Assembly (NCBI RefSeq): GCF_004664715.2 | Contig: NC_051083.1 | Coordinates: 96,855,161 to 96,919,160 of the forward strand | Direction: 5' to 3' | DNA from: Peromyscus leucopus | Taxonomy: Eukaryota > Chordata > Mammalia > Rodentia > Cricetidae | Length of the DNA: 64,000 bases | Shown: positions 28,150 through 44,779 of the stretch, piece after piece | Layout: each line of letters begins with the position of its first letter | Numbering within the stretch: the first letter of the stretch is position 1 | Translations under genes and position numbers: made by a program | The notes under the pieces: model-generated | What the model saw: the letters and a program-made list of their open reading frames with translations, nothing else | Told to the model about the DNA's origin: nothing | The model's database searches: none

Positions 28150-28232
28150 TTTTATTTTTCAGAGCTGAGGACCGAACCAGGGCCTTGTGCTTGCTAGGCA
28201 AGCACTCTACCACTGAGCTAAATCTTCAGCCC
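28150..28232 (-). repeat. ID SINE
   Basis: Antisense tRNA-Ala/BC1-derived ID element: 'cagagctgaggaccgaaccag ... cttgctaggcaagcactctaccactgagctaaat'. Perfect 17-bp target duplication CAGGAGCATGCATTTTA at 28133-28149 and 28233-28249. Confidence 0.97.
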
Positions 28233-28557
28233 CAGGAGCATGCATTTTAACACATAAGTAATGAGAGGAGTATTTAAATGATCTTAAAGGCAAGAACAGG
28301 ACCTGGCCACAGAATAGAGAAATGAGTCAGAGGGGACAAAACTCGAGGCATGGAGCCAAGAGGAAAATACTGATGCCTTGGACAAAGATAATGACTTCTG
28401 AAAATAAAGAAGATAGATTTAAGACAATTTCAGAAGCCAGACCAATAATATAGAAATACAGTAAAAATCTAACATGACCCCCAAATTGTTGGTTTTGTCA
28501 TGTAGGCCAATGTAAGATTACTTAGTAGTTATGTGGGAACATAATGATTTGAACTTC

Positions 28558-28800
28558 TTTTTAAAAAAATTTTGTTGAAAATAGTTTTTTATCATAGAAT
28601 ATATTATGAATATAGTTTCTTCTCCTCCTCCCCCTCCCAGTTCCTTCCCCAATCTGGACCCACCCACCCCTTTTCTGTCTCTCTTAGAAAACAAACAGGT
28701 ATCTAAGGAATAACAATAAAATAAGATAAAACCAAAACAAACAAATAATAATGTGACAAAACAACCAAACAAGAGAAAGCGCCATAAATGCATACAACTC
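28558..28800 (-). repeat. L1 (Lx-type) 3' end fragment
   Basis: 'ttgttgaaaatag ... atatattatgaatatagtttc ... agaaaacaaacaggtatctaa' matches the same Lx-type antisense 3' end seen at 42232. Confidence 0.75.
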
Positions 28801-30229
28801 TTTTAAAGAGTCCAATATCATTCTCTGAATGTCAGTATGTTTTGTATTTCCTAATTTTTGTATATTTTAGAATAATTCCTTTCAATAATCTATTGGAGAT
28901 AGATAGAATAACCTCTTCTTTGTTCTATTTCTTCCTAAAGAGGAGTCTAAGACCATGCTCCTCCTCTAATCTGGGTGGTTAGCAGTATTATTTTCCTGAG
29001 ATAGGAATCCAGGGGAAGAGCAAAAGTTTGCGTTTCTTGCTTTTTTCACTTGGCATCAACAGAAGGCAAAAGACTGGCTGTCAAGCAACCTTCTAGAGAG
29101 ACACTTGGAGTATACAGAATTTTGATCATGTGGAGCACTTACATCTGCGACAGTATGTTGTAAATGTGCAGCCTGTAGAGAAGAGGGGAGAATTTGTTTC
29201 CTGGCAAAGAAGCTATGGATGAAGGTTGATATAAAGATGTGGGGCATAAAATAGAAGGTCCCCAACTGGAAATGAGGGGAATTATGAACTTCTGAAAGTA
29301 AATGCAAAATTGTGTATATAGCTTTACTGCATTTTGATGGGCAGGTGTCCTATAAATTTCTTCTGATTTTTCAAGTGGAACATAGCCTATAGAGGATATC
29401 AAGAGCTGGTTTCTATGAGACACATGAAGCTACTTCTACAGGCTTCTGCATCCAACTGGAACACGTCCAAATCCCTGGGGAGCCTTGATAAATTAGGAAT
29501 TACGTGTTTATAATTTTCTATTGTTCTTTATTTACATAAAAGCCTCCTTTTAAAAGTGTGTTTAGTATTTGGTAATAGAATAGCTTGATCCACCTCTCTC
29601 AGCCAGATTAGGAAAACGCTTGACATGGGTTTGTGTCTGAAAGTGGAGTTAGTCTAAGAGAAAAGACTTTGCATAGAGAAAAATTAAGAAGGACAGAGAA
29701 TGCACTAAGGAAGAGGTAAACCAACAAACACAATGATAGACAAATAATGGTTGTTGTGTGAGGAAGAAAATCAGAGCATACTGTCAAGGAAATGAAGAGA
29801 CACATGGTTAGCCATATCCAGGAAGGATGAACAATCAGAAAACTGGAAAACGAAGACAAAGTCCACAAGAATTACTTCAGGGGAACAAGAACAAGGGGAA
29901 GCTGTTCCATTTGCCTCTCTGAACAAATAGAAATGATAGTTGTCCAAGTATAAATGGCCACTATGGTATACAAACCCGCAAAGGAATTTGGACTAACAGT
30001 TGAGAGGTCTCAAGTCACTGCTCAGCAAGGATATCAATTACTGAAATGAGCTTGCTATAAACAACGACATCTTTGCTGAGGTTAAGATACATGGCACAAG
30101 TTCCTGAAAATACTGAATCTTAAATTTTAAATTTGAGATTTAAACCATTCTTCTCTCTTTTTATTCTATAAATGTTTTGATGAGCCTACTAAATACAGCT
30201 TATGAAAACCAAAACTATACCTCAAATAA

Positions 30230-32855
<2,626 letters not shown>

Positions 32856-32918
32856 AACTCCCCTTTCCAGACCTCTAGACCTGTGACGGTCGCTTCAAGT
32901 CAATCAGAGGGAAAAATG
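32856..32918 (+). CDS. Pak3: Pak3 alternative cassette exon c (21 codons)
   Basis: A 63-base in-frame exon between 'atacttcag' and the donor ATG|gtatga. It encodes NSPFQTSRPVTVASSQSEGK followed by Met, which matches the exon c insert I know from PAK3 isoforms, placed after residue 92 inside the autoinhibitory region. Skipping it keeps the frame. The pyrimidine tract is short and interrupted (gccatttttgtcccaaatacttcag) and the donor is only moderate, as expected for a regulated exon. It is too short to be found by ORF length alone. In the family, c-containing isoforms occur in brain and can also contain exon b. Confidence 0.93.
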
Positions 32919-34476
32919 GTATGAGTGATATAAATTATCATTTCTTATGATAAGATAAATGCTTGGCCTGTTATATCATGCTGCCATTCTCCTGGGCTAC
33001 ACTGGACACCCCCAGCTTGATGTACACTTACTTGTTATTGTATATATACAGGCATCAATATGTGCTCCTGCTTCTGATGCTTAGATTCTAGGTCTTCATT
33101 AGCTGTCTTAACTTTTAGATTAGTTCCTCAATTTGGAGTAATGAGATGACTCTCTGATTAAGTGCCATTGTGGCATGTGCTCAAATTATAGTAATCAGGT
33201 CTCATTGATAAACTGGTTTATCTTATCTTAGAAAAGAGAAATTATGTCAGCAGTGTAGTCATGTGGTAAGTAGAGTTATCTGGAGGAACTTCTTCAACTG
33301 ACAGCATTTTTTTCTGCTGTCTAGTGATGATCACACAACTATTTATTACAAAAGTTTAGAAGTGCCACGGGAATATATACTACCTACAAATATTCTAATG
33401 ATTCATGCCAGTGAAGTCTGCTTTAGTGGTTATGTGCAATGCATACCTGGATTTGTAACACTTAATAACTCCTTTGGCCATTACAGTATTAACAAAATGC
33501 TATTAATTGCTCTTAGAATCAGAACTGGGATCATGCATGGGCTCCTGAGTTCCAATTTTTGGCTTAAGGCTTTAGCATCAAACTGTGTGATGAATGCATG
33601 TAAAAGTGTTGTTTCACTGTGCTTGGAGTAACCATAAATGCCAGGGGTCAAGGACTTATATCCCGAATCAAAGCAGTTGGGTCAAAGCATGTTTCTTTAG
33701 CATTTGAGATATCATAAATTAGACAAGTCTGTTAATTTGTATCTGATATTTGTGGGAAGTTGGGTTTGGGAATTATATCATTAAGTGGAAATTATTCATA
33801 CAAGATTTGAAATGAAATGTTTTCCCTTTCCCTGATATAAATGTGTATTAAATTTAAGCATAGTGTCTGGCTACGTAGAGATGGCTTTAGTCTAATTTTC
33901 TTTAAGCCACCTATGACTTTAGCTTTAAAGTACAGAAGAATAATATCAATTTTTTAAAAAGCTCAAGATTGTTATATAGCCATCCCTTGAATTTTAGTCA
34001 CATAGATATGTATAATGTGAAATGGAAATTTAGTTAACCAGAATTGGGAACTGAAATTTGTAAGTTCATCCCATGACCATTGGCTGTGATGACCCAGTTA
34101 TAAAAGCAACTTACAAATGATTATTGAAGCTTTTCATAATGCCATCCTTTGTCCCTCCAAATCTTTGTTGTTTCTTTTTAGTAATTTCCCCAATTGCTTA
34201 ATGGTAATTCTTACTATTTATGGAGGAAGCATCTGGCCCAAAGTGGAATTATATATCCAAACTTTGGGACACTATTGTTTTCTCTGTTCTCTTAAATACG
34301 TTGTCCTATAGCCTGTTCTGTCCCTGGTTTAAGTAATACCTCCCTATTTCTATAACTACCCCACTTTAAAAGGGAACCCCCCATTCAGACCCATTGATTT
34401 CATCTCTTCCCACCTTCTAAGTTGTCCCACATTCTATTTTAACTTTCTTTTCTTTCTTTATTTACGTCCATTACAG
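32919..34476 (+). other. Pak3: Pak3 intron between cassette exons c and b
   Basis: 1.56 kb, with no recognisable repeats. It contains two TGCATG hexamers (33534-33539 and 33595-33600), the RBFOX-binding core, 62 bases apart. A pyrimidine-rich run (34432-34476) precedes exon b. The ORF at 33362-33631 is not supported as coding. Confidence 0.9.
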
Positions 34477-34521
34477 CCAGATCTCTATGGCTCACAGATG
34501 TGCCCAGGGAAGCTCCCAGAG
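34477..34521 (+). CDS. Pak3: Pak3 alternative cassette exon b (15 codons)
   Basis: A 45-base in-frame exon with acceptor 'gtccattacag' and donor GAG|gtgcgt. It encodes PDLYGSQMCPGKLPE, the exon b insert described for PAK3, joining residues 92 and 93 of the short form. Work on rodent PAK3 variants shows that this insert disrupts the CRIB/autoinhibitory segment, giving a kinase active without GTPase and with altered GTPase binding. The upstream tract is rich in C and T (ttttctttctttatttacgtccattacag). The donor is weaker than at the constitutive exons. Confidence 0.95.
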
Positions 34522-36789
<2,268 letters not shown>

Positions 36790-36827
36790 ATAAAAGTGCC
36801 CATGGATATATAGCAGCACATCAGTCT
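36790..36827 (+). CDS. Pak3: Pak3 38-base coding microexon (residues 144-156)
   Basis: Acceptor 'taacttttcag' at 36789 and donor TCT|gtaagt. It completes Asp144 and reads DKSAHGYIAAHQS, linking the autoinhibitory region to the acidic linker. At 38 bases it is a near-microexon: phase 1 in, phase 0 out. Skipping would shift the frame, so it should be constitutive. Human PAK3, as I recall it, has PS rather than QS just before the next exon, and the rodent form is QSN. Confidence 0.95.
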
Positions 36828-37529
36828 GTAAGTGAAAAATTAAAAATTGTTTCTTATGATCATTGTAACCTAAGATCTAACAATATAATTGCTTGTATTT
36901 GATTTCATATGTCCAACTATTAGACATAAATTTTTAAAGCAGTTTTTAAAGGAATAATTTTAAAACATTAAAATTTATTTTATCTCTTTTAATATCTATT
37001 TAATATATATCTATACATATCTATTTTATCTATTATTAAAGGTACAATGGGTTTCAGTAAATTCGCACACCACCGTTATCACTATAATCAGTTTTCTATT
37101 CTAAAAATATATAACATTCGTTATCACAAGTTTCATTGAACTCACAGATTTTGCAAAAATTATTTTATAGGAAAATATTTTACTACATTGTGATATTTGT
37201 GGAAATACTATGCTACCACTGTACTTCCAGATAAAATTTCAAAGGAACTATGATTCTTATAATCAAAATATTCACTATTTACCACAATCCATTTTTGGAA
37301 AAGACAGATCAAGTTATAGTCCAATACTAGGCACTCATGTGTGTATACATAGTAATAGTGACAGGATGTTCATGTTAGAAAGGACCTTGCCAACTCCTTA
37401 GTTTACACTTTTTTCTTTTAGAAGGGAACTAAGGATGAGAGGTATCCTTCAGAGCTCTTTCAGTCAGTTCCTTAAGAAGTCATCACAAATGCCTATGTTT
37501 GTTGTTGGTTGTTTTTGCTCTTTGTCTCT

Positions 37530-37980
37530 TTGAGGGCCCTTTTGGGGAGCCCACCACCAAGCTCCCAAAAAAATCATACATGGAGGCTTATTCTTAATTA
37601 TAAATGCCCAGCCTAAGCTTGGCTTGTTTCTAGCCAGTTTTTCTTAAATTACCCATCTGTCCTTTGCCTCTGGGCTTTTACCTTTCTCTATTTCTGTATA
37701 CCTTTCTTTCTTACTCCATTGCTGGTTGTGTAGATGAGTGGCTGGCCCCTGATGTCCTCCTCCTTCTCTTGCTCTTAGATCTCTCTTCTTCTCCAAGATT
37801 TCTCCTTCTATTAATTCTTTTTGCCTACCAGACCTGCCTATCCTTTCTCCTGATTCACCATTGGCAATTCACTTCTTTATTAGACCATCAGGTGTTTCCG
37901 ACAGGCAAAGTAACACAGATTCACAGAGTTGAACAAGTGCAACATAAACAAAAGTAACACACTTTAAAATAACATTCTAC
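37530..37980 (-). repeat. LTR-like repeat, cricetid type
   Basis: Related to the copy at 49117: both share 'ggcttat(a)tt-aattat', a 'ttaaattac/acccat' block and a 'cagagtaacacat/gattcacag' end. This copy is more diverged. On the minus strand it would start near 'TACTGTAGAATG'. The assignment to an endogenous retrovirus LTR is inference. No coding sequence is present. Confidence 0.55.
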
Positions 37981-38352
37981 AGTATACACTTATTCCTCCT
38001 TAGTAAAAATATTATTTCTGGTTTACTCAGATTGAGGAAGAAATAGTAAATGCTACCTAAATGGTATGAAATATCATAGCCAAGGGCACTTGGGTCAGAC
38101 ATTAGAAAATCAAGAGTGTTACATAGAGAAGTTACATTTGTATTGGAAGAAAGTAAGATGATTGCCAGGATCTGGGGCCAAAGAGAATGTTGAATTGTTT
38201 AATATGCAGAAAGTTTTAATTTAGAGAGATGAAAAAGTGCTGATTGAATATACAATAATGTGACTGTTAATACTACTTAAATACACAACTTAAATTGCTT
38301 GAAACAGTAATTTTATGTTATAGATATTTCATGGACAATTCAAAATAAAATG

Positions 38353-38477
38353 AAGAGGGGGTAGGGGTATAACTAGTGTTTGTATGTGTGCTTAATGTAT
38401 ATAGGTCCTTGGTTCAAACTCCAGCACACACACACACACAAACATGTTCACATGCACACAGGCACACACTCGCATGT

Positions 38478-38523
<46 letters not shown>

Positions 38524-38544
38524 CACACACACACACACACACAC
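38353..38544 (+). repeat. ID-like SINE head followed by (CA)n
   Basis: 'gggggtaggggtataactag ... gtccttggttcaaactccagcac' is a diverged tRNA-derived head. It leads into CA runs (38424-38441 and 38480-38544). Confidence 0.6.
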
Positions 38545-38664
38545 CAAAAACCAAACAAACAAACAAAAAAGTAGAACAAGAAGAAATAAATGAAAAAGAG
38601 GTAAAGATTTGAGCAGAGTGTTTAATCTTATTCCTCTACTTACATACAGATTGTGTATTTGTGA

Positions 38665-38870
38665 AAGTAATTTAGCTTTTTCAGGTCTCTTTTTCTTCTG
38701 AGCTTCTCTTTACTCAGCATTAAATAAGTATGATAACAATATCTACTTCCTAGGACTTGTGTGAATATTACATATGATACATATTACATATGATAATGAA
38801 TATATTATACTATACTATGCAGCATATGCTCTGCATTAAATATAAGCTACTACTATTATTACTATTGTTT
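38665..38870 (+). repeat. MIR-like fragment
   Basis: 'agtaatttagctttttcaggtc ... gataacaatatctacttcctagg ... gtgtgaatattacatatgat' follows the 3' half of MIR. Confidence 0.4.
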
Positions 38871-39140
38871 GTAGATGTCAGCATCAGTAAAAAATTCATT
38901 CTTTCTACATAATGTAGGTAACCGTATTTGTGTTTTGTTCATACTCCCTCAATCAGAACAAAATGTGGCTCTTACATCTGATCAGTCATTTCTTTCTTTG
39001 ACATGGTAGCTTCCTGAGCCACAATGAAAATAACCAAAAAAAAAAAAAAGAAACTGGCAAGTAGGAAAGAATGGAAACAGCTTCCATTCAACACCTACTT
39101 TTAAATTAATCCTATATCTGTGGTAAAGACATAGATTTCT

Positions 39141-39650
39141 TAAAATATTTTTATTCTTTGAGAATTTCATACAATGGATTTTAATCATACTTACCTCAAT
39201 GTCATCTATTTAACTCTTCCAAGATCCAGTTCCACTTCCATACACTCTTAATTCATGTTTGAAATTTAATAACCCTTTGATTGACTCGAATTCGTTCAAC
39301 CCATATACTCCTACATATGGACCATCCACTGGAGCATGGTTGACCTTATGAACCATACCCTTAGAGAAAACTGACTTTCCCTCTCCCAGAAGCTGCCAAC
39401 TCTCTATAGCTCCTCAGTTAGAGGTGTGAGTTCAAGAATCCCTTCCCATCCATGCTAGACTATTGACTGGCTTGATCTTGTACAGGTCTTATGCAAACAA
39501 CCACAATAACTCTAAGTTCATGAGTGCATCGGATCTGTCATGTCCAGATGACACTGTTGTGCTCTGGTCCTCCCTGACCTCTGGCTCTTAAAATTCTTCT
39601 ACCCCTTCTTCTATAAAGGTCCCTGAGCCTTGGGGAGGGAGCAGGGCATA
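39141..39650 (-). repeat. L1 (Lx-type) 3' UTR fragment
   Basis: 'tttgagaatttcatacaatgg ... agagaaaactgactttccctctccc ... ctggtcctccctgacctctgg' fits the antisense 3' UTR of rodent Lx L1s. Confidence 0.65.
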
Positions 39651-40239
39651 CAGATGTCTCATTTGTAACTGTGCACCCACTGTTACTTATTCTCAGCACT
39701 TTGGCCAGTTGTGAGTGAAAACAGTTCTTATGTTTCAGGTATGTTATTAATGACGACTTGGTAGGATTATGTGTATGCTGCATTTTACTTTTTCTTGAGA
39801 TATAAGCTTTTCTTTTGAGATTTTTTTCTGTTGTTTTTTTTTTATAAAATTGAAACTAAGTCTGTGTAACCATGAAATATTCTCTTAAATTAGAAAATAT
39901 GATCTGGCTTTATGGAAATCAAAATAATTACTTATTAACTTATTTAGCATGTGTTTGTCAAATGCCTTCTATATCAACCTCACAAGGTTTGGAGTTCACT
40001 CTTTTAGGGAAAGATAAGTATAACCAAAAAGATTTATAATACCATGTAGATGGTATTATGTACTCTTTCGTGTATCCATTTGCTATGTAAATTCATGGGA
40101 AAGACATTGTGTTGATGTGGAGAAGCTAAAGGAAGCAAACCTTTGTTTTCAAATGTTTACACTTAGTGTTTCTTACCAAATAGGTATGTGATGCATATTT
40201 TATGGATGTTGACTTAAAAATATATCATATGAAAAGTGG

Positions 40240-40600
40240 CATTTCAGTTAGATCTTGAAGAGCATATGAGAGTTGGGTCTATGAAGATGGTGGTGAGCAT
40301 TCTATACAAAAAGAAAAGCAGGAGAAAGATCATGTTTATGAAGAGAACAAGAGAGCAAGGGATGTGGGTTTGAATGATGACTATGCAACAGAATGAATCA
40401 CAAAGCTTAGCCTTGGAAGTTAAATTGGGGCCAAATCACAGAGGTCCTTACGTGGAATTCTAAGTAATCTAGCTTTTCCAGTATGCAGTGGGAAGTCCTT
40501 CAAGTGTTTTGGAGCAGTGCAGTTAGGTGCTTAAAGCTTATGCTTTGATGAAGAGTAATTTAATAGCGATTGTCAACATTAATTAAGAACAGAAGGTAAG
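40240..40600 (+). repeat. Ancient mammalian-wide repeat, family not assigned
   Basis: Shares a consensus with 24480 and 56085: 'gttagatcttgaagagcat', 'ggccaaatcacagaggtcctt', 'atgcagtgggaagtccttca', 'ttggagcagtgcagtt'. Confidence 0.4.
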
Positions 40601-41589
40601 AGTAGATGAAGTGTGACTAGTTAGAGAAAAATGTGTGTTTCCAGACCAGCAATAATGAGGGCCCAAAGTGAGTTAGTGGCAATAGGAATGAACACTAGCT
40701 TTGAATTCTCGACATGTTTATTATTTGGACATGGAAGGAAAGAATGAGGAACAAAAGACAAACATCACATACTCTTTTCATATGAAAAAAATCTAGATTT
40801 AAAAAGATAAGAATGTACACAGAAGACTGTTTAGGAAGAAAAAGAGGGCTAGAGGAAGAAGGGAAGGACAATAAAATATTGGATATGAAAATATACAATA
40901 TGCATGACATGCATGTGTGAAAATGTTAAATGAAACCCAGTATCTTGTATAAAATATATATATATTAATATAAATCTTAAGATTTATTATGTGCTTAAAA
41001 TAGTATCTGGGTAGATAAAAAGACTAGGACATTATTTTGAGAAAGATGCAGATCTCTTTTGAAAGATTTTGAGGTTCCTATTAGACAATTTGACTTTGAA
41101 AGACTGATAAGTCAAGCAGCAGGAATTGATTGAATAAGCTGTGTGCTTAAGGCAAAGTTCCTGTTGATTGAATAAACTGAATTGTACCCTTAAATTCAAT
41201 GAGGTTCAACTTCAATGGCACTTTGTCACTTAGGAATGGAAAACTGTACTTTGTGTTTTTATTATGGCTCTAGAGAAAGTGTATACTTCACAGTGTGCAT
41301 TATGTATATACTTGGTTATCAAATGGGATCTGAATTATTGAACTGGAACTGAATACTCTATATACAGACTCAATTGAATACAAGGTTTGGCATCCTTTAG
41401 TAGCCTGGGTAGAAAATAAAATATAGGCACCGTCGTCATCTCTAGTTTTAAACTGATTTCTGTGTATTGAGTATTCAATCCAGTGACAACTCCTATAGTC
41501 TCATGTACTTTACAGCTCACCTTTGTTTGTATGAGTGTCTGTGGTGTACGGTTGTAAGCACACTCATATATACATGTACACAAGTGTGC

Positions 41590-41865
41590 ATGTGTGTAGA
41601 GGCAAGAGGTCCAGGCCGGGCAAATATAGTGACCCAAGGTTCACCTTACTTTTTGACACAGAATCTCTCACTGAATCTGTAGATGTTCATTTCAGCTACA
41701 TTGGCTGGCCAGTGAGTTTCAGGGTCTTCCTAGTTCTGATTCCCCCATGCTGGGTTTAACAGCAGGTGCTCCACGCCAAGCTTTTTACATGGGTGCTTGA
41801 GATCTGACCTCAGACCCTCATGGTTTCATAGCAGGCACTTTACTAACGAAGTCATCCTGCTAATG
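41590..41865 (-). repeat. B4 SINE
   Basis: Antisense B4 (tRNA/B1 fusion): 'cttactttttgacacagaatctctcactgaa', 'ggctggccagtgag', 'atgctgggtttaacagcagg', ending in the tRNA part 'gcaggcactttactaacgaa'. Confidence 0.75.
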
Positions 41866-42473
41866 CCAAATATCATTTTTTGTACATAAATGTATTCCAA
41901 ATATTTGCAGGACCCTCACCTTTAATTTGCAGCCAATTTTTGACTCGTATTTAATTTTGATCACACGGTTAATAATGAAATGATATATTTATAATCCTGA
42001 GCTTCTATTCCAAGTAGGAGGTAAAAACAATACTAATGATAGGCCAAATTAGTTCCTCGAGAACCTGGGTGTGTAATTGACAGATTTCTCAGTTTGGATT
42101 ATAATACAGGCTGATTCCTTTTGTTCATCGTGATCAGTGGCTCTTGCCTAGGAATTCTGATAACATGCAGCTTCCACGGCTGTGCTTCCATTAGGAATCT
42201 AGAATAAAACTCTGAAATCTGCAACATTTTTAGCCTTTTATTCTTTTATTGAAAATAGATTTTTTTTTCATATGATATATTCTAAGTATGGTTTCCTTTC
42301 CCTCAGGTCCTCCCCACCTTCTTTCCCATCCAAATTCAAACCCCTTCTTTTTCTCTTTCAGTAGAAAACAAACAGGCATCTAAAAATAATAATAAAATAA
42401 GATTAAAAAAACCGAACAAAAAGAATAGGACAAAACAAATAGAAGAAAGGAAGCCAAAGCAAAGGCACTAGAA

Positions 42474-42652
42474 GCTGGGCAGTGGTGGCGCATGTCTTTA
42501 ATCCCAATTAATCCCAGCACTAGGGAGGAAGTAAGTTTGAGGCCAGCCTGGTCTACAAAGCGAGTTCCAGGACGTCCATAACTGTTACACAGAGAAACCC
42601 TGTTTTGAAAAACAAAAACAGACAAACAAACAAACAAAAACAAAAACAAAAA
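42474..42652 (+). repeat. B1 SINE nested in L1
   Basis: 'gctgggcagtggtggcgcatg' to an A-rich tail, with a small internal duplication of 'aatccca'. Target duplication GCACTAGAA at 42465-42473 and 42653-42661. It therefore inserted after the surrounding L1. Confidence 0.93.
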
Positions 42653-44004
42653 GCACTAGAAACAAATAGATGCAGAGACATAGAAGTTTGCACACAGAGA
42701 AATTCTTTGAAAACACAAAACAGAAACCATAATATATATGCAAAAGACCTGTAAGGTTAAAAAAAAGCCCTGGCAAAGCATTATGAGACAAAGACCCTCC
42801 AAAACGACCATTCAGTATGTATTGGCTATCTACTGTTGGTCATGGAACCTGCCCTTACATGTGGTTTGTATACTCAGTGAGACTCTGATGAAGAAAACTC
42901 CTTTTTCTTTTGCAAGTGGTTGTCAATTGTACATACCTTCTGGGTTAGGGATGGGAGCTAATGTGCACTTCCCCTCTCAGCACTGGAACCCCATCCGCCT
43001 TGAATCATGCAGGCCCTGCACATGCTGATACAATCATTGTACATCAGTCCTGCTGTTTTTAGAAGGTCTTGTTTTCTTGGTGTCCTCCATCCCCTCTGGC
43101 TTACAGTCTGCCTCCTCTTCTGCAGAGTTCCCTGAGACCTGAGGGGAGGGATTTAATGAAGACATCTAATTTAGGACAGAATGTTCCAAGGCCTCTCACT
43201 CTCTTCACATTGTCCAGCTGTGGGCCTCTGTATTTGTTCCCATCTGCCTCAGGCGATATCTTCTCTGATGATAGCTGTACAAGGCACTGATCTATGAGTA
43301 TTGCAGAATGCCCTTAGGAGTCATTTTATTGCTACATACCTTTAGCAAAACAGTAGTATTTGGTTCTCATGTAGGTCTTTGGCCTATTCAGCCACATGTT
43401 CTTGGCCACCCAAGCAGCGTCAGGAATGGATTCTATTTCACAGAGTAGGTAATGAACCCAGTCAGATGATGGTTGATTATTCCCATGACCTTTGGGCCAC
43501 TATTGTACCAGCACATCTTGCAAGCAGGTCACGATTGTAGAGTGAAGAGTTTGTAGCTGGGCTGGTGTTTACCTATCTCCTTTACTGTGCACAGAGTACT
43601 CTCTAGTACCATGAACACTAGTCAGTAGGGGTGAAGGTTCTAGGTAGGCATCACAATGGCTTTTCCATGTTCAGTGAGTTGTATAGGTGTCTTCAGCAAT
43701 GGGGCCTTACCATTAGTTTGTGGAGAGCAAGCAACAGCCTTCCAATTGCTTGGGGTTATTTGGGGCCAACAACTCAATTAGTTGTAAACTATTACCAGAA
43801 CTTGAGGTTTCATTTGGTATCAAGTGATGTCCAGTAGGTGTTCCATCTCCTCCTTTATTTGGTAATTCCATTTAGATCCCCTTTATATATGAATATATTT
43901 TAGGAAGCTTCTACTATTAAGTTTCCATCCAACCCCTCAAATGACCAGTAGTTTCATCTGTCCCTCTTCATATTCTCTCTCTATCCCCTCAACCTTCTCC
44001 TCCC

Positions 44005-44010
<6 letters not shown>

Positions 44011-44054
<44 letters not shown>

Positions 44055-44082
44055 ATCCATCCATCCATCCATCCATCCATAA
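44011..44082. repeat. (AC)n then (ATCC)n microsatellite
   Basis: About 43 bases of AC followed by about seven ATCC units. Confidence 0.97.
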
Positions 44083-44349
44083 CTATATGTTCTATTTGCT
44101 TTTCACAGGAAGATCCTTCCCTCTTCCCAAGTCACTCTCTACTTAAACTATGTGGTTTTACAGATTGTGGCTTGCTTATCAATGATTTAACAGCTAACAT
44201 CCACATATAGCCAAATATATACCATATTTGTCTTCCTGAGTGAGTTACCTCACTCAGGATTATTTTTTCTAGTTCCTTCCATTTACCTGTGAATTTCATA
44301 TTTTCATTTTTTAAATAGCTGAGTAATTTTCTATTGTGTATGGGCATAC

Positions 44350-44660
44350 TGGTGCATGTGTGTGTGCACGCATGTGAATGTAGAGGCCATGATATAGCCT
44401 TAGATGTGTTCCTTAGAACATGTACACCTTGCTTTTTGAGACAAGGTCTCTCTCTCTTATTGGGACCTAGGACTTGAAGATTAGGCTAGGCTGGGTAGCT
44501 AGTGAGCTGCAGAGATTCACAAGCCTCTGCCTCCCCAGAGCTGGGATTACAAGTGTATGCCATCATGCCCAGTCTTTGATGTGAGTGCTGGGGGGGGGGT
44601 CAAAATAAGGTCCCTGTGCTTATATGGTGAGTGCTTTACCAACTGAATGATCTATCCAAG
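44350..44660 (-). repeat. B4 SINE
   Basis: Antisense B4: 'tttttgagacaaggtctctctc', 'gattaggctaggctgggtagc', 'ctctgcctccccagagctgggattac', then the tRNA part 'gtgagtgctttaccaactgaatgat'. It abuts the L1 end at about 44345. Confidence 0.8.
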
Positions 44661-44779
44661 TCCAAGATTTGCTTCATTACAGATAAGCAGGCATAAAACA
44701 GAGGAAAATTTTCTATAGCATAATATCAAAGCAAATATCAATAATCCAACAGCAGTTTCTCTCTGTAGCAATCATTCCC

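Larger units (their letters stand above)
42232..44345 (-). mobile_element. L1 (Lx-type), antisense, with nested B1 and microsatellite
   Basis: The 3' end starts at about 42232 ('tattgaaaatag', 'aacaaacaggcatct'). The Lx 3' UTR follows ('gcctgcccttacatgtggtttgtatac', 'gaggggagggatttaatgaagaca', 'catgaacactagtcagtaggg'). It ends at about 44345 in decayed ORF2 C-terminus (minus strand: MKFTGKWKELEKIILSEVT). Interrupted by a B1 at 42474 and an (AC)n(ATCC)n array at 44011-44082. Confidence 0.85.

Noticed and set aside
33362..33631. 89-codon frame between exons c and b, considered as an extra Pak3 exon
   Set aside because: No acceptor/donor pair in a compatible phase that I can see, and no match to any PAK3 isoform I know.
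38376..38612. His/Thr-rich frames over CA runs (also at 43941, 47190, 56445-56777 and 61037)
   Set aside because: Low-complexity translation of microsatellites.
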